DNA from: an uncultured Pelagibacteraceae bacterium | GTDB lineage: Bacteria; Pseudomonadota; Alphaproteobacteria; Pelagibacterales; Pelagibacteraceae | Direction of reading: 5' to 3' | Assembly (NCBI GenBank): GCA_902519635.1 | Contig: CABYKW010000016.1 | Location: 1-10,112 of the forward strand | Length of the DNA: 10,112 nucleotides | Part shown: piece by piece, positions 1 to 6,255 of the stretch | How positions within the stretch are numbered: the first letter of the stretch is position 1 | Layout of the letters: each line of letters begins with the position of its first letter | Notes under the pieces: model-generated | The model's database searches: none | Seen by the model: the letters and a program-made list of their open reading frames with translations, nothing else | Told to the model about the DNA's origin: nothing | Made by a program: the position numbers and the translations under genes

Positions 1-355
1 TTCCAGAGGCAGTAATTATTCCATGTAATAAATTTTCAACTGATACTTCGTCATTTACCATAATAAACATTGAAGAATATCCACTTTCGGATAATCGCCA
101 TGCATTTTCAGAAACAACAAACTTATCATCGAGTGAAAGTTTATTTTTATTTATTAAATCAAAAGCGATAATTGTAGTCATGATTTTTGTCATCGAAGCA
201 GGATATATTTGAGCATCAGCATCGTATTCGTACAAAACTTTGTCAGAATGATAATCAACTAAGATTGATGTCCTAGCATTCACCAAAGACTCTGCATTGG
301 CATTAGTAAAAAAATTAAAAACAATTATTAATAATAGAGTTATAAATTTATTCAT
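1..355 (-). CDS. Serine-type D-alanyl-D-alanine carboxypeptidase (penicillin-binding protein 5/6 family), N-terminal part
   Basis: This is the N-terminal 118 residues of a low-molecular-weight penicillin-binding protein that trims the terminal D-Ala from peptidoglycan stem peptides in the periplasm. The start ATG is at 355-353. A signal peptide is visible: Lys3, a hydrophobic stretch at residues 4-17, and a likely cleavage site after ANA (residues 19-21). The mature part contains the active-site SxxK tetrad in PASMTKIMT (residues 53-61), followed by the family blocks SGYSSMF and GIITASG. The window ends inside what should be the second motif (SxN), so the KTG box and C-terminal domain are missing. 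The start overlaps the stop of the upstream RlpA-like gene by 8 bases (ATGAATAA), suggesting translational coupling in a cell-wall operon. Family assignment is firm; the exact paralogue (DacA, DacC or DacF) cannot be told from this fragment. Confidence 0.93.
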   Translation of the reverse strand, partial: MNKFITLLLIIVFNFFTNANAESLVNARTSILVDYHSDKVLYEYDADAQIYPASMTKIMTTIIAFDLINKNKLSLDDKFVVSENAWRLSESGYSSMFIMVNDEVSVENLLHGIITASG

Positions 356-1085
356 TAATACTTATATCCAGTTCTTCAAATCCAAAGTTCTTAAGTTGAA
401 TGTAATCATTTTTCATTAAATTAATAGACTTATAAGGTCCTGATAACAGAGTTATTTTGTTTGATTCTTTTGATTTAATATACAATTTTTTACTATTAAA
501 ATTTGTCAATTCTTGGATGATTCTTTTTTTTAAAAGATTTGCAGAGTTTTTAGAATAAAATTCAGCTATAATAATATACAGCTTATCTTTTCTATTTTTA
601 TTCTTAACTTGTTTTTTTTTCGATATATTATTAATCGTTACTGTTTCAACAGGTGCGTTGCTATGTATTTTTTCTTCTTCTTTAAAAATTTTTGTTTTCT
701 TGGCAACAAAAGATTTATTTTTTTTAACTTCTATTACTTCTACTAGAGGTAAATCCATTTTAAGATTAAGCTCATCTGCTACGGACTTTGTTATAATAAT
801 TTTATAAAATTCCGGGTATTCAAATCTTTTACTGTTTTTTAAAATTATAGAATCATTGGTTTTAATATTTATTATCTTAATAAGAGAACCAGGTCTTAAT
901 TTATTATGAGCAATTTGAAGAGAATTATTATCTAATTGTTTTTTTATAATTTTATCTAAAAAATCTTTTTCATTGTAAATATAAGCAAATCCTTTAGATG
1001 TAAAATTTTTACTTGAATCTAACCTGCTGTAATTTTGAGCACAAGAAGTGAGAAATATTAATAGTATAATTAGTCTAAATTTCAT
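348..1085 (-). CDS. rlpA: RlpA-like lipoprotein with degenerate double-psi beta-barrel and C-terminal SPOR domain
   Basis: A 245-residue exported lipoprotein. The N-terminus is a lipoprotein signal ending in LTSC, with Cys15 as the lipidation site. Residues about 35-120 resemble the double-psi beta-barrel of RlpA, recognisable from AHNKLRPGSLIKIIN and SVADELNLKMDLPLVEVIEV. A Lys-rich linker follows, then a SPOR domain (about 168-245) with the pattern YIIIAEFYSKNSAN ... LLSGPYKS, which in this family binds denuded septal glycan. Family RlpA can be a lytic transglycosylase, but by-eye alignment shows the usual catalytic Glu and Asp missing here, so activity is doubtful. I chose ATG 1085 because AGGA at 1100-1097 is well spaced for it; an in-frame TTG at 1091 would add two residues. 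It overlaps the mltB end by 11 bases and the carboxypeptidase start by 8. The RlpA call rests on the weak barrel, the SPOR domain and the neighbours. Confidence 0.8.
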   Translation of the reverse strand: MKFRLIILLIFLTSCAQNYSRLDSSKNFTSKGFAYIYNEKDFLDKIIKKQLDNNSLQIAHNKLRPGSLIKIINIKTNDSIILKNSKRFEYPEFYKIIITKSVADELNLKMDLPLVEVIEVKKNKSFVAKKTKIFKEEEKIHSNAPVETVTINNISKKKQVKNKNRKDKLYIIIAEFYSKNSANLLKKRIIQELTNFNSKKLYIKSKESNKITLLSGPYKSINLMKNDYIQLKNFGFEELDISINE

Positions 1086-2097
1086 TTTCAAAATTTTCCT
1101 TTAAAGTACAAACTGCAAGTGCAAATCGTAAAGATCTATTCCATTTTAATATTTTTTCGTAATTGCTGTAAACTAAATAAGCAGGTGTATAAGTATTAGC
1201 TCCTGGTATTATATCTTTATCAGGAGTAATTACTGCTGACAATAAGTTATTATCAATGTTTAATTTATCAGGTTTTTCTATATATTTTTTAAAAAATTTA
1301 ACTTTTTTTTTATTTTTTATTTTTTTAGCAGATGAATTTAAATATTTTTTTGGAATATCTTTTTTTAATTTAATCTTTGTGTAGCAAGGAGTATTTTTTT
1401 TCCAACCAATTTTATTTAAATAGTTTGCTGCAGAAGCAAAGGAGTCCTCAATATTTTTAAGTTCTATAATTTTATCATTATCATAATCTATTGCGTAATC
1501 TTTAATTGTTCTTGGCATAAATTGAAAATTGCCAAATGCCCCTGCCCAGGAGCCAAACAAAATATCTTTTTTAATAATATCTTTATCTATCAATTTTAAC
1601 AAAATTAATAATTCGCTTGTGAAAAATTCACTTCGTCTTTTATCAAAACTTAATGTGGCTAGTGAAGAAACAATATCCATTTTGCCTAAATAATTTCCAA
1701 AATTCGTTTCTATACCCATAAGGGCTAATAATAATTCTTTCTCGATTAAGAACTTGCTATCTATTTTGTCTATAATTAATTTTTCTTTTTTATATAAAGC
1801 TAAACCTTTATTAACTTTCTTGGTATTTGTTCTTTTTTTAATGTAGGTAAAAGTATCTTCATAAAATTCTGGTTGATATCTATCATATTCAATTACCTTT
1901 GGTAAAAACTTAGCATCTGACATAACTTCCTCAACAACATTTTTTGAAATGCCAGAACTTATTGCTTTCTTTTTAAAATCATTAATCCATAAGTTAAATT
2001 CAACAGAATTAGCTAGCAAAGGTGAAAAGGAGAAAATAATTAAAATTATAAAAAAATTAATAGTTATTAAGTTTTTAAGCATTTTTTTGAATATCAT
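1075..2097 (-). CDS. mltB: Lytic murein transglycosylase B (GH103)
   Basis: A 340-residue periplasmic enzyme that cleaves the MurNAc-GlcNAc bond of peptidoglycan, leaving 1,6-anhydro ends. An N-terminal hydrophobic segment (residues 7-29, ending LLAN) is a signal peptide or anchor. Family landmarks are in order: YDRYQPEF (71-78), the catalytic glutamate E130 in LMGIETNFGNY, then GSWAGAFGNFQFMP (172-185), YAIDYDND, and SFASAANYLNKIGWKK, the usual MltB hydrophobic core. The second motif has Asn-Phe where many relatives have Gln-Thr, a mild variation. The region 256-276 is very Lys-rich. No lipobox is seen, so it is not an obvious MltB lipoprotein. The start is uncertain because no Shine-Dalgarno precedes ATG 2097 or the in-frame ATG at 2082; either keeps the signal. 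It heads the mltB-rlpA-carboxypeptidase operon and diverges from tRNA-Ser. Confidence 0.93.
   Translation of the reverse strand: MIFKKMLKNLITINFFIILIIFSFSPLLANSVEFNLWINDFKKKAISSGISKNVVEEVMSDAKFLPKVIEYDRYQPEFYEDTFTYIKKRTNTKKVNKGLALYKKEKLIIDKIDSKFLIEKELLLALMGIETNFGNYLGKMDIVSSLATLSFDKRRSEFFTSELLILLKLIDKDIIKKDILFGSWAGAFGNFQFMPRTIKDYAIDYDNDKIIELKNIEDSFASAANYLNKIGWKKNTPCYTKIKLKKDIPKKYLNSSAKKIKNKKKVKFFKKYIEKPDKLNIDNNLLSAVITPDKDIIPGANTYTPAYLVYSNYEKILKWNRSLRFALAVCTLKENFENEI
1097..1100 (-). promoter_or_regulatory. Ribosome-binding site deciding the start of the RlpA-like gene
   Basis: AGGA on the minus strand lies inside the last codons of mltB, 11 bases before ATG 1085 and 5 bases before the alternative TTG 1091. 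It is one of the few recognisable Shine-Dalgarno-like sequences in this AT-rich window. Its position within mltB fits coupled translation of the two genes. Confidence 0.45.
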
Positions 2098-2124
2098 AAA
2101 TGAGGAATATTAACTAGTATTTGA

Positions 2125-2143
2125 AATAATCCATATGATTATT
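2125..2143. repeat. 7-bp inverted repeat in the mltB / tRNA-Ser divergent spacer
   Basis: AATAATC (2125-2131) and GATTATT (2137-2143) form perfect 7-base arms around a 5-base centre CATAT. It lies in the only sizeable divergent spacer of the window (2098-2190) and touches the proposed -35 of tRNA-Ser. It looks like a dyad operator, but AT-rich DNA yields such repeats by chance, so function is unproven. Confidence 0.3.
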
Positions 2144-2170
2144 GTTATTTAAGTACTTTGATAGTAATAA
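2142..2170 (+). promoter_or_regulatory. Candidate sigma70-type promoter of tRNA-Ser
   Basis: TTGTTA (2142-2147) and TAATAA (2165-2170) are separated by 17 bases and would place the transcription start near 2177, about 13 bases before the tRNA. The spacing and distance are typical, but the hexamers are only partial matches and AT-rich DNA offers alternatives such as TTGATA at 2158-2163. The rest of the 93-base spacer 2098-2190 must also hold the mltB promoter, which I could not fix. Confidence 0.4.
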
Positions 2171-2190
2171 AGATAGACTATTTACTTCGA

Positions 2191-2280
2191 GGAGAGGTGG
2201 CTGAGCGGTTGAAAGCACTAGTCTTGAAAACTAGCAACGGGGCAACTCGTTCGTGGGTTCGAATCCCACCCTCTCCGCCA
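2191..2280 (+). tRNA. tRNA-Ser (anticodon UGA)
   Basis: A complete class II tRNA with encoded CCA. The acceptor stem GGAGAGG (2191-2197) pairs with CCTCTCC (2270-2276), followed by G73 and CCA. The anticodon stem CTAGT/ACTAG (2218-2222 and 2230-2234) encloses loop CTTGAAA with anticodon TGA at 2225-2227. A long variable arm (AACG...CGTT) and T-arm GTGGG TTCGAAT CCCAC complete the cloverleaf; the long arm confirms serine. It reads UCA and other UCN codons. The CCA ends directly against the stop codon of convergent sdhE with no spacer. Confidence 0.98.
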
Positions 2281-2535
2281 TTAGACATTATAATTTTTGA
2301 ATATTTTTGAAATTTGATTTTTGTCTATATTTTTTTCTACAATCCCATGTAGATAGTAATTCATTATAATTTCATCTTCGAAATCTAAAAATTTATCTAA
2401 ATCATTAAGTTGTTCTTCTGTAAATTCATTTATTTTGTTTCTTACAAATTCACTTAATAAAATATCCATCTCTTTAGTTCCTCTGTAATTTGATCTGTAT
2501 AATAATTTTTTTTTAAATATTTCTAATTCATTCAT
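2281..2535 (-). CDS. sdhE: FAD assembly factor SdhE (DUF339 / YgfY family)
   Basis: An 84-residue protein, the usual size for SdhE, which promotes covalent attachment of FAD to the flavoprotein subunit of succinate dehydrogenase (and fumarate reductase) in the cytoplasm. The diagnostic RGxxE motif is R18-G19-T20-K21-E22, in YRSNYRGTKEMDILL, followed by the family pattern FTEEQLNDLDKFLDFEDEIIMNYYLHG. In many Alphaproteobacteria this gene sits beside recG, as here, which supports the call. The ATG at 2535 lies 26 bases from the divergent recG start and has no Shine-Dalgarno; if the TATAAT at 2552-2547 is its -10, the mRNA would have a leader of only about five bases. The stop abuts the tRNA-Ser 3' end. 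The often-adjacent mfd gene is not seen in this window. Confidence 0.88.
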   Translation of the reverse strand: MNELEIFKKKLLYRSNYRGTKEMDILLSEFVRNKINEFTEEQLNDLDKFLDFEDEIIMNYYLHGIVEKNIDKNQISKIFKNYNV

Positions 2536-2542
2536 AATAAAA

Positions 2543-2553
2543 GTATATTATAC
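2543..2553. promoter_or_regulatory. Symmetric bidirectional -10 region between sdhE and recG
   Basis: GTATA-T-TATAC is a perfect inverted repeat centred at 2548 in the 26-base gap between the two divergent ATGs. The minus strand reads TATAAT (2552-2547), an exact -10 consensus for sdhE. The plus strand reads TATTAT (2546-2551), a near match for recG. Either start would give leaders of only about 4-5 bases. No good -35 hexamer is visible on either side. Confidence 0.45.
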
Positions 2554-2561
2554 ATTAAATA

Positions 2562-4616
2562 ATGAATTTATTAAAAAAAGATATTATTTTTAATGATGTA
2601 AATAAATTAAAAGGTGTAGGAAAACAATTATCGAAATATCTAAAAAATAAGAAAATTGAAAAAGTAAAGGATATTTTGTTAAATCTTCCATACTCTGAGA
2701 CAGATAGATCCAAAATAACTAGTCTCGATAAATTGGAAATAGGTAAAATTCAAACTATTCGAGTAATAGTTAAAAAATTAAATTTTCCTAGGGTAAGAAA
2801 TTTACCCAACAAAATAAGTTGTGAAAATGAGTCTGGAAAAATAGAAATTGTATATTTTAACAGTAGAGAAGGTTATTTAAGAAAAATTTACCCAGTAGAT
2901 AAATGGGTTGTGATAAGTGGAAAAATAGGTTTTTTTAATAAAAAATATCAAATGACAAACCCTGATTATGTTACAACCATAGATAAAGAAGAATATGTAA
3001 AACAAGTTATACCAAAATATTCTTTAACTAAGGGAATTAATGAAAAAAAATATCGACTTATTTCAGATCAAGTTATTAATAATTTACCTGATATTCAAGA
3101 ATGGTACGAAAATGATTTTCTTAAAAAAAATAACTTTCTTAACTGGAAAGAAAATATAATTACTCTACATAAAACTAAAGATGGTCAAAATAAATTATCT
3201 AGTTCGTATAAAAGATTAGTGTTTGATGAAATTTTTTCAAATTTATTAGTATTATCTAAAAATAGAAAAAAGATTAAAAAGAAAAAAAAAAATAAAAATT
3301 TTAAATCAATTATTGCTAATAAAATATTAAAAAGACTCCCTTTTGAATTAACTAAAAGTCAAAAAAACGTTTTAGAAGAAATTAATTTTGATTTAAAATC
3401 AAATACTAGAATGTTTAGAATTATTCAAGGTGATGTTGGATCAGGAAAAACAATCGTTTCTCTTCTTTCAATCGCAAATGTGGTTGAAAATAAACAACAG
3501 TGCGCTTTTATGGCTCCAACAGAAATTTTAGCAAAACAACATTATGATTTAGCTAAAAAAATATTGGATAGGACAAATATAAAAATAGAACTTTTGACTG
3601 GAAAAACAGAAACAAAAAAAAGAAAAAAAATAATAAATGATATAAAAAATGGAAACATAAATTGTATCATTGGCACACATTCTCTGTTTCAAAAAAAAAT
3701 TAATTTTAACAATTTAGGTTTAGCAATAATTGATGAACAACATAAATTTGGAGTTAAACAAAGATCTGAGTTAGCAAAAAAAGGAGGTAATAATTGTGAT
3801 CTTCTTTTGATGTCTGCTACACCAATTCCAAGAACAATGATGATGTCGTTATATGGGGATATGGATATTTCAAAAATATTAGAAAAGCCAGCTAAGAGAA
3901 AAAAAATAATTACAATTAGTAAACCAGAAAAAAAAATCAATGAATTATGGTCTTTTATAAAAAAACAAATTAATGTGAACAATCAAGTTTTTTGGGTTTG
4001 TCCTTTAATAAAAGAGTCTTCTTATTTAGATTATTCCTCTGCTAAAAATAAATTTGATATTATAAATAAAAAATTTCCTGGTAAAGTTGGTTTAATTCAT
4101 GGAGCCTTAGATAAATTTGAGAAAGAAAAAGTTCTAAATAGTTTTTTGAAAAGAGAAATTTCTATTCTTGTTTCAACTACTGTAATAGAAGTAGGAATTG
4201 ATTTTCCCAATGCAAATTTAATTATAATTGAAAATGCTAACAAATTCGGATTAGCTCAGTTACATCAATTAAGAGGAAGAGTTGGGAGAGGTGATAAACA
4301 AAGTTTATGTATTTTATTATTTAAAGAGAGTCTTAGTAAAAATGCTATAAAAAGAATTAAAATTTTAAAAGAGTCTGATGATGGTTTTTTTATAGCAGAA
4401 GAAGATATGAGATTAAGAGGTTTTGGAGATATAGTAGGCTTTCAACAAAGCGGTAGTAAAAACTTTAAATTTGCAGATCCTCTTACCCATGAGGATTTAT
4501 TTTCTTTAGCTGAAAAATATATTAAAGATATCAATATAAATGTAAATGAATCTAAATATGCTTTTTTATTAAAATTATTTGATAAAGCTGAAATAATTAA
4601 CCAAAATATTGATTAA
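2562..4616 (+). CDS. recG: ATP-dependent DNA helicase RecG
   Basis: A 684-residue superfamily 2 helicase that reverses stalled forks and branch-migrates Holliday junctions. The N-terminal wedge/OB region is recognisable from LKGVGKQLSKYLKNK and ILLNLPYSETDRS (17-50). Helicase motifs follow: Walker A GDVGSGKT (290-297), MAPTEILAKQH, the DEQH box (391-394) in IIDEQHKFGVKQR, SAT (418-420), IHGALDKFEKE, TTVIEVGID, and the arginine-finger motif RGRVGRG (571-577). The C-terminal TRG-like segment DGFFIAEEDMRLRGFGDIVG is intact. Length is close to that of E. coli RecG (693). A Lys-rich linker (235-248) between wedge and helicase domains is coded partly by an 11-A run at 3282-3292. No Shine-Dalgarno is seen before ATG 2562, and the message may be nearly leaderless. 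The stop overlaps the convergent DUF502 stop. Confidence 0.98.
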   Translation: MNLLKKDIIFNDVNKLKGVGKQLSKYLKNKKIEKVKDILLNLPYSETDRSKITSLDKLEIGKIQTIRVIVKKLNFPRVRNLPNKISCENESGKIEIVYFNSREGYLRKIYPVDKWVVISGKIGFFNKKYQMTNPDYVTTIDKEEYVKQVIPKYSLTKGINEKKYRLISDQVINNLPDIQEWYENDFLKKNNFLNWKENIITLHKTKDGQNKLSSSYKRLVFDEIFSNLLVLSKNRKKIKKKKKNKNFKSIIANKILKRLPFELTKSQKNVLEEINFDLKSNTRMFRIIQGDVGSGKTIVSLLSIANVVENKQQCAFMAPTEILAKQHYDLAKKILDRTNIKIELLTGKTETKKRKKIINDIKNGNINCIIGTHSLFQKKINFNNLGLAIIDEQHKFGVKQRSELAKKGGNNCDLLLMSATPIPRTMMMSLYGDMDISKILEKPAKRKKIITISKPEKKINELWSFIKKQINVNNQVFWVCPLIKESSYLDYSSAKNKFDIINKKFPGKVGLIHGALDKFEKEKVLNSFLKREISILVSTTVIEVGIDFPNANLIIIENANKFGLAQLHQLRGRVGRGDKQSLCILLFKESLSKNAIKRIKILKESDDGFFIAEEDMRLRGFGDIVGFQQSGSKNFKFADPLTHEDLFSLAEKYIKDININVNESKYAFLLKLFDKAEIINQNID

Positions 4617-5227
4617 TTTATATTAGAAGTTCCTGCTGATACAATAAATTTGGATGCTTGCTCGAATGAAACATCTAAATAAACCAACTCTTTTTTCGGA
4701 ACCATAAGTAAAAAACCACTTGTAGGATTAGGTGTTGTTGGCAAAAAGACATTTACTAAATCCTCGTTAACTTTTTTTGATATAACTCCTCGATTTTCTT
4801 TTGTTGCAAATCCCACTGCCCAAACTCCTTTTCTAGGATATTCTAAAAGCACAACGCTACTTGTTTCTTTTTCATTTTTTGTGAAAGTTTCAGTCATTTG
4901 ACCAATTGCCGAATAAATAGTTCGTAATATAGGGATCTTTTTTAAAATAATATTAAATAATTCAAAAAATTTTTTTCCTAAAAAAGATAAAGACAACCAG
5001 CCTACAAAAGTAATCAAAATTAATGCTATTATTATTTCTAAGCCTGGAATATCAAAAGGCAAATAGCTATTAGGATTTATTTCTTTTGGTATTAAATTAG
5101 TAGATATTTTGACAATAAACAAAGTTAAGTATAAAGTTATTCCAATAGGGATTAACGCTACTATTCCTGCTATAAAATTATTTCTCAGTCTAGAAAAAAT
5201 GGATTTTTTAATAGTATTTTTAGGCAT
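4613..5227 (-). CDS. DUF502 family membrane protein
   Basis: A 204-residue inner-membrane protein of the DUF502 family, whose biochemical role is not established. Two membrane segments are visible, about residues 17-42 (FIAGIVALIPIGITLYLTLF) and 62-88 (GLEIIIALILITFVGWLSLSFLG). The soluble part carries the family signatures IPILRTIYSAIGQMTETF (98-115), VVLLEYPRKGVWAVGF, and FLPTTPNPTSGFLLMVP, followed by the conserved VSFEQASKFIVSAG tail. The ATG at 5227 overlaps by one base the stop of a 27-codon upstream ORF (TAATG), and its stop shares bases 4613-4616 with the recG stop. Linkage with recG is seen in other Alphaproteobacteria but the functional reason is unknown. Confidence 0.93.
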   Translation of the reverse strand: MPKNTIKKSIFSRLRNNFIAGIVALIPIGITLYLTLFIVKISTNLIPKEINPNSYLPFDIPGLEIIIALILITFVGWLSLSFLGKKFFELFNIILKKIPILRTIYSAIGQMTETFTKNEKETSSVVLLEYPRKGVWAVGFATKENRGVISKKVNEDLVNVFLPTTPNPTSGFLLMVPKKELVYLDVSFEQASKFIVSAGTSNIN

Positions 5228-5310
5228 TATTTCATTATGTAGCTTGAAAAAACAATAAATGCTATCATTAAGATAAAAATTGCAATTAAATATTTATTAA
5301 TTAAAATCAT
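5227..5310 (-). CDS. Possible 27-residue single-pass membrane peptide upstream of DUF502
   Basis: A short ORF starting at ATG 5310 and ending TAA at 5229-5227. The peptide begins MILINKYLIAIF and ends SSYIMK; residues 8-22 are almost entirely hydrophobic, so it would be a single membrane helix with Lys6 before it and Lys27 after it. It fills nearly all of the 94 bases between DUF502 and the M48 peptidase gene, and its stop overlaps the DUF502 start as TAATG, the arrangement used elsewhere in this window for coupled genes (coaD/cyclophilin). Its start is 11 bases from the divergent M48 ATG; only a weak AAG-type ribosome site precedes it. I do not recognise a family. T-rich frames easily encode hydrophobic peptides by chance, so it may instead be untranslated leader. 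Confidence 0.4.
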   Translation of the reverse strand: MILINKYLIAIFILMIAFIVFSSYIMK

Positions 5311-5321
5311 GAATCTTAGTT

Positions 5322-6155
5322 ATGTATAACATAAATAGAAGAAAATTTCTTGGCTTATTTGGATGTAGTTGTTGCTCTCTAATACTTCCATCCTGCTCTA
5401 CAGTCCCTATTACCGAAAGAAAGCAACTAGCAATAATTCCTGAGGCAAAAATTAATCAGCAGGCAGCTGTTGCTTATGAACAATTTAGAAGTAAAGCAAA
5501 ACTAATAAACAGCGGTTCTCAATTAAAGGAAGTGCGTGAAATTGGAAAAAAAATTGAAGTGGCAGTGAGCACTTTTTTTCAAATGAAAAATGAAGATGAT
5601 CCTACAAAAAATTTTTCTTGGGATTATGTTCTAGTTGATAATGACAAAGTAGTTAATGCTTGGTGTATGCCTGGTGGAAAAATTGCAGTTTATACCGGTT
5701 TATTAAAAATAACAAAAAATACTGATGCTTTATCAATTGTTATGGGCCATGAAATTGCTCATGCTGTAGCTAAACATTCTGTGGAAAGAGCAAGTCAAGC
5801 TATGACGATTAATTTAGGTACAACAGTTGCTGACATTTTTTTGGGCGGAGCAATAAACAGAACTAGAAACACTATAGGACAAAATACTGGAATGGATATA
5901 TTTAGAATAGGAATATTTAATCCTTTCGGAAGAAAACAAGAAACTGAAGCTGACTATTTAGGATTAATTTTTTCTTCTTTAGCTGGGTATGACATAAGAG
6001 AGTCTGTAAAACTTTGGCAAAGAATGGCTGACAAAAAAAAAGGTCAAGAACCTCCAGTTTTTTTAAGCACACATCCTTCGAGTAAAAAAAGAATAGAAAA
6101 TCTAAATGGCTGGATAAATGAAGTAATTATTAAATATCCTCCAATAAAAGTCTAA
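5322..6155 (+). CDS. M48 family zinc metallopeptidase, Tat-type lipoprotein (LoiP/YggG-like)
   Basis: A 277-residue predicted periplasmic zinc protease of peptidase family M48, likely a protein quality-control enzyme of the envelope. The N-terminus INRRKFLGLFG has a twin-arginine (Tat) pattern at R6-R7, and the hydrophobic stretch ends LPSC with Cys25 as candidate lipid anchor. The zinc motif HEIAH is at 143-147 (GHEIAHAVAKHSVERASQ). ETEAD (207-211) supplies the third ligand, E207 by the family pattern ExxAD. The conserved CMPGGKIAVYTGLL block (115-128) and the C-terminal LSTHPSSKKRIENL (238-251) match LoiP/YggG-type members. No transmembrane helices of HtpX type are present. No Shine-Dalgarno precedes ATG 5322. 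It is monocistronic, divergent from the DUF502 unit, and ends 9 bases from the 3' end of convergent tRNA-Lys. Natural substrates are unknown. Confidence 0.93.
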   Translation: MYNINRRKFLGLFGCSCCSLILPSCSTVPITERKQLAIIPEAKINQQAAVAYEQFRSKAKLINSGSQLKEVREIGKKIEVAVSTFFQMKNEDDPTKNFSWDYVLVDNDKVVNAWCMPGGKIAVYTGLLKITKNTDALSIVMGHEIAHAVAKHSVERASQAMTINLGTTVADIFLGGAINRTRNTIGQNTGMDIFRIGIFNPFGRKQETEADYLGLIFSSLAGYDIRESVKLWQRMADKKKGQEPPVFLSTHPSSKKRIENLNGWINEVIIKYPPIKV

Positions 6156-6164
6156 GCAAACTAT

Positions 6165-6240
6165 TGGTGAGCCCTGATGGACTCGAACCATCGACACCCT
6201 CCTTAAAAGGGAGGTGCTCTACCAACTGAGCTAAGGGCCC
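6165..6240 (-). tRNA. tRNA-Lys (anticodon UUU)
   Basis: A complete 76-base tRNA on the minus strand with encoded CCA. The acceptor GGGCCCT pairs with AGGGCTC, including one G-U wobble. The D-arm TAGCTCAGTTGGTAGAGCA is standard. The anticodon stem CCTCC/GGAGG encloses loop CTTTTAA, with anticodon TTT at plus-strand positions 6205-6207. The T-arm GATGG TTCGAGT CCATC is intact. It decodes AAA and AAG, heavily used in these Lys-rich proteins. It lies 49 bases downstream of tgt on the same strand and converges on the M48 peptidase gene. Confidence 0.98.
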
Positions 6241-6255
6241 TTAAAGAAATTCTCT

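Noticed and set aside
1089..1091. TTG start for the RlpA-like gene
   Set aside because: The in-frame ATG six bases downstream begins a normal lipoprotein signal and is better placed relative to AGGA; the TTG remains a minor alternative.
2098..2190. Riboswitch or small RNA in the mltB/tRNA-Ser spacer
   Set aside because: Apart from the short dyad and promoter-like hexamers there is no conserved aptamer sequence or stable stem; 93 AT-rich bases fit two divergent promoters.
2281..2340. Rho-independent terminator after tRNA-Ser
   Set aside because: T-rich runs are present in the sdhE 3' end on the plus strand, but I could not find a stable GC-containing hairpin before them.
3689..3982. 97-codon minus-strand open frame inside recG
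   Set aside because: It is antisense to the conserved DEQH and SAT motifs of RecG, has no family resemblance, and is explained by AT-rich codon use on the real strand.
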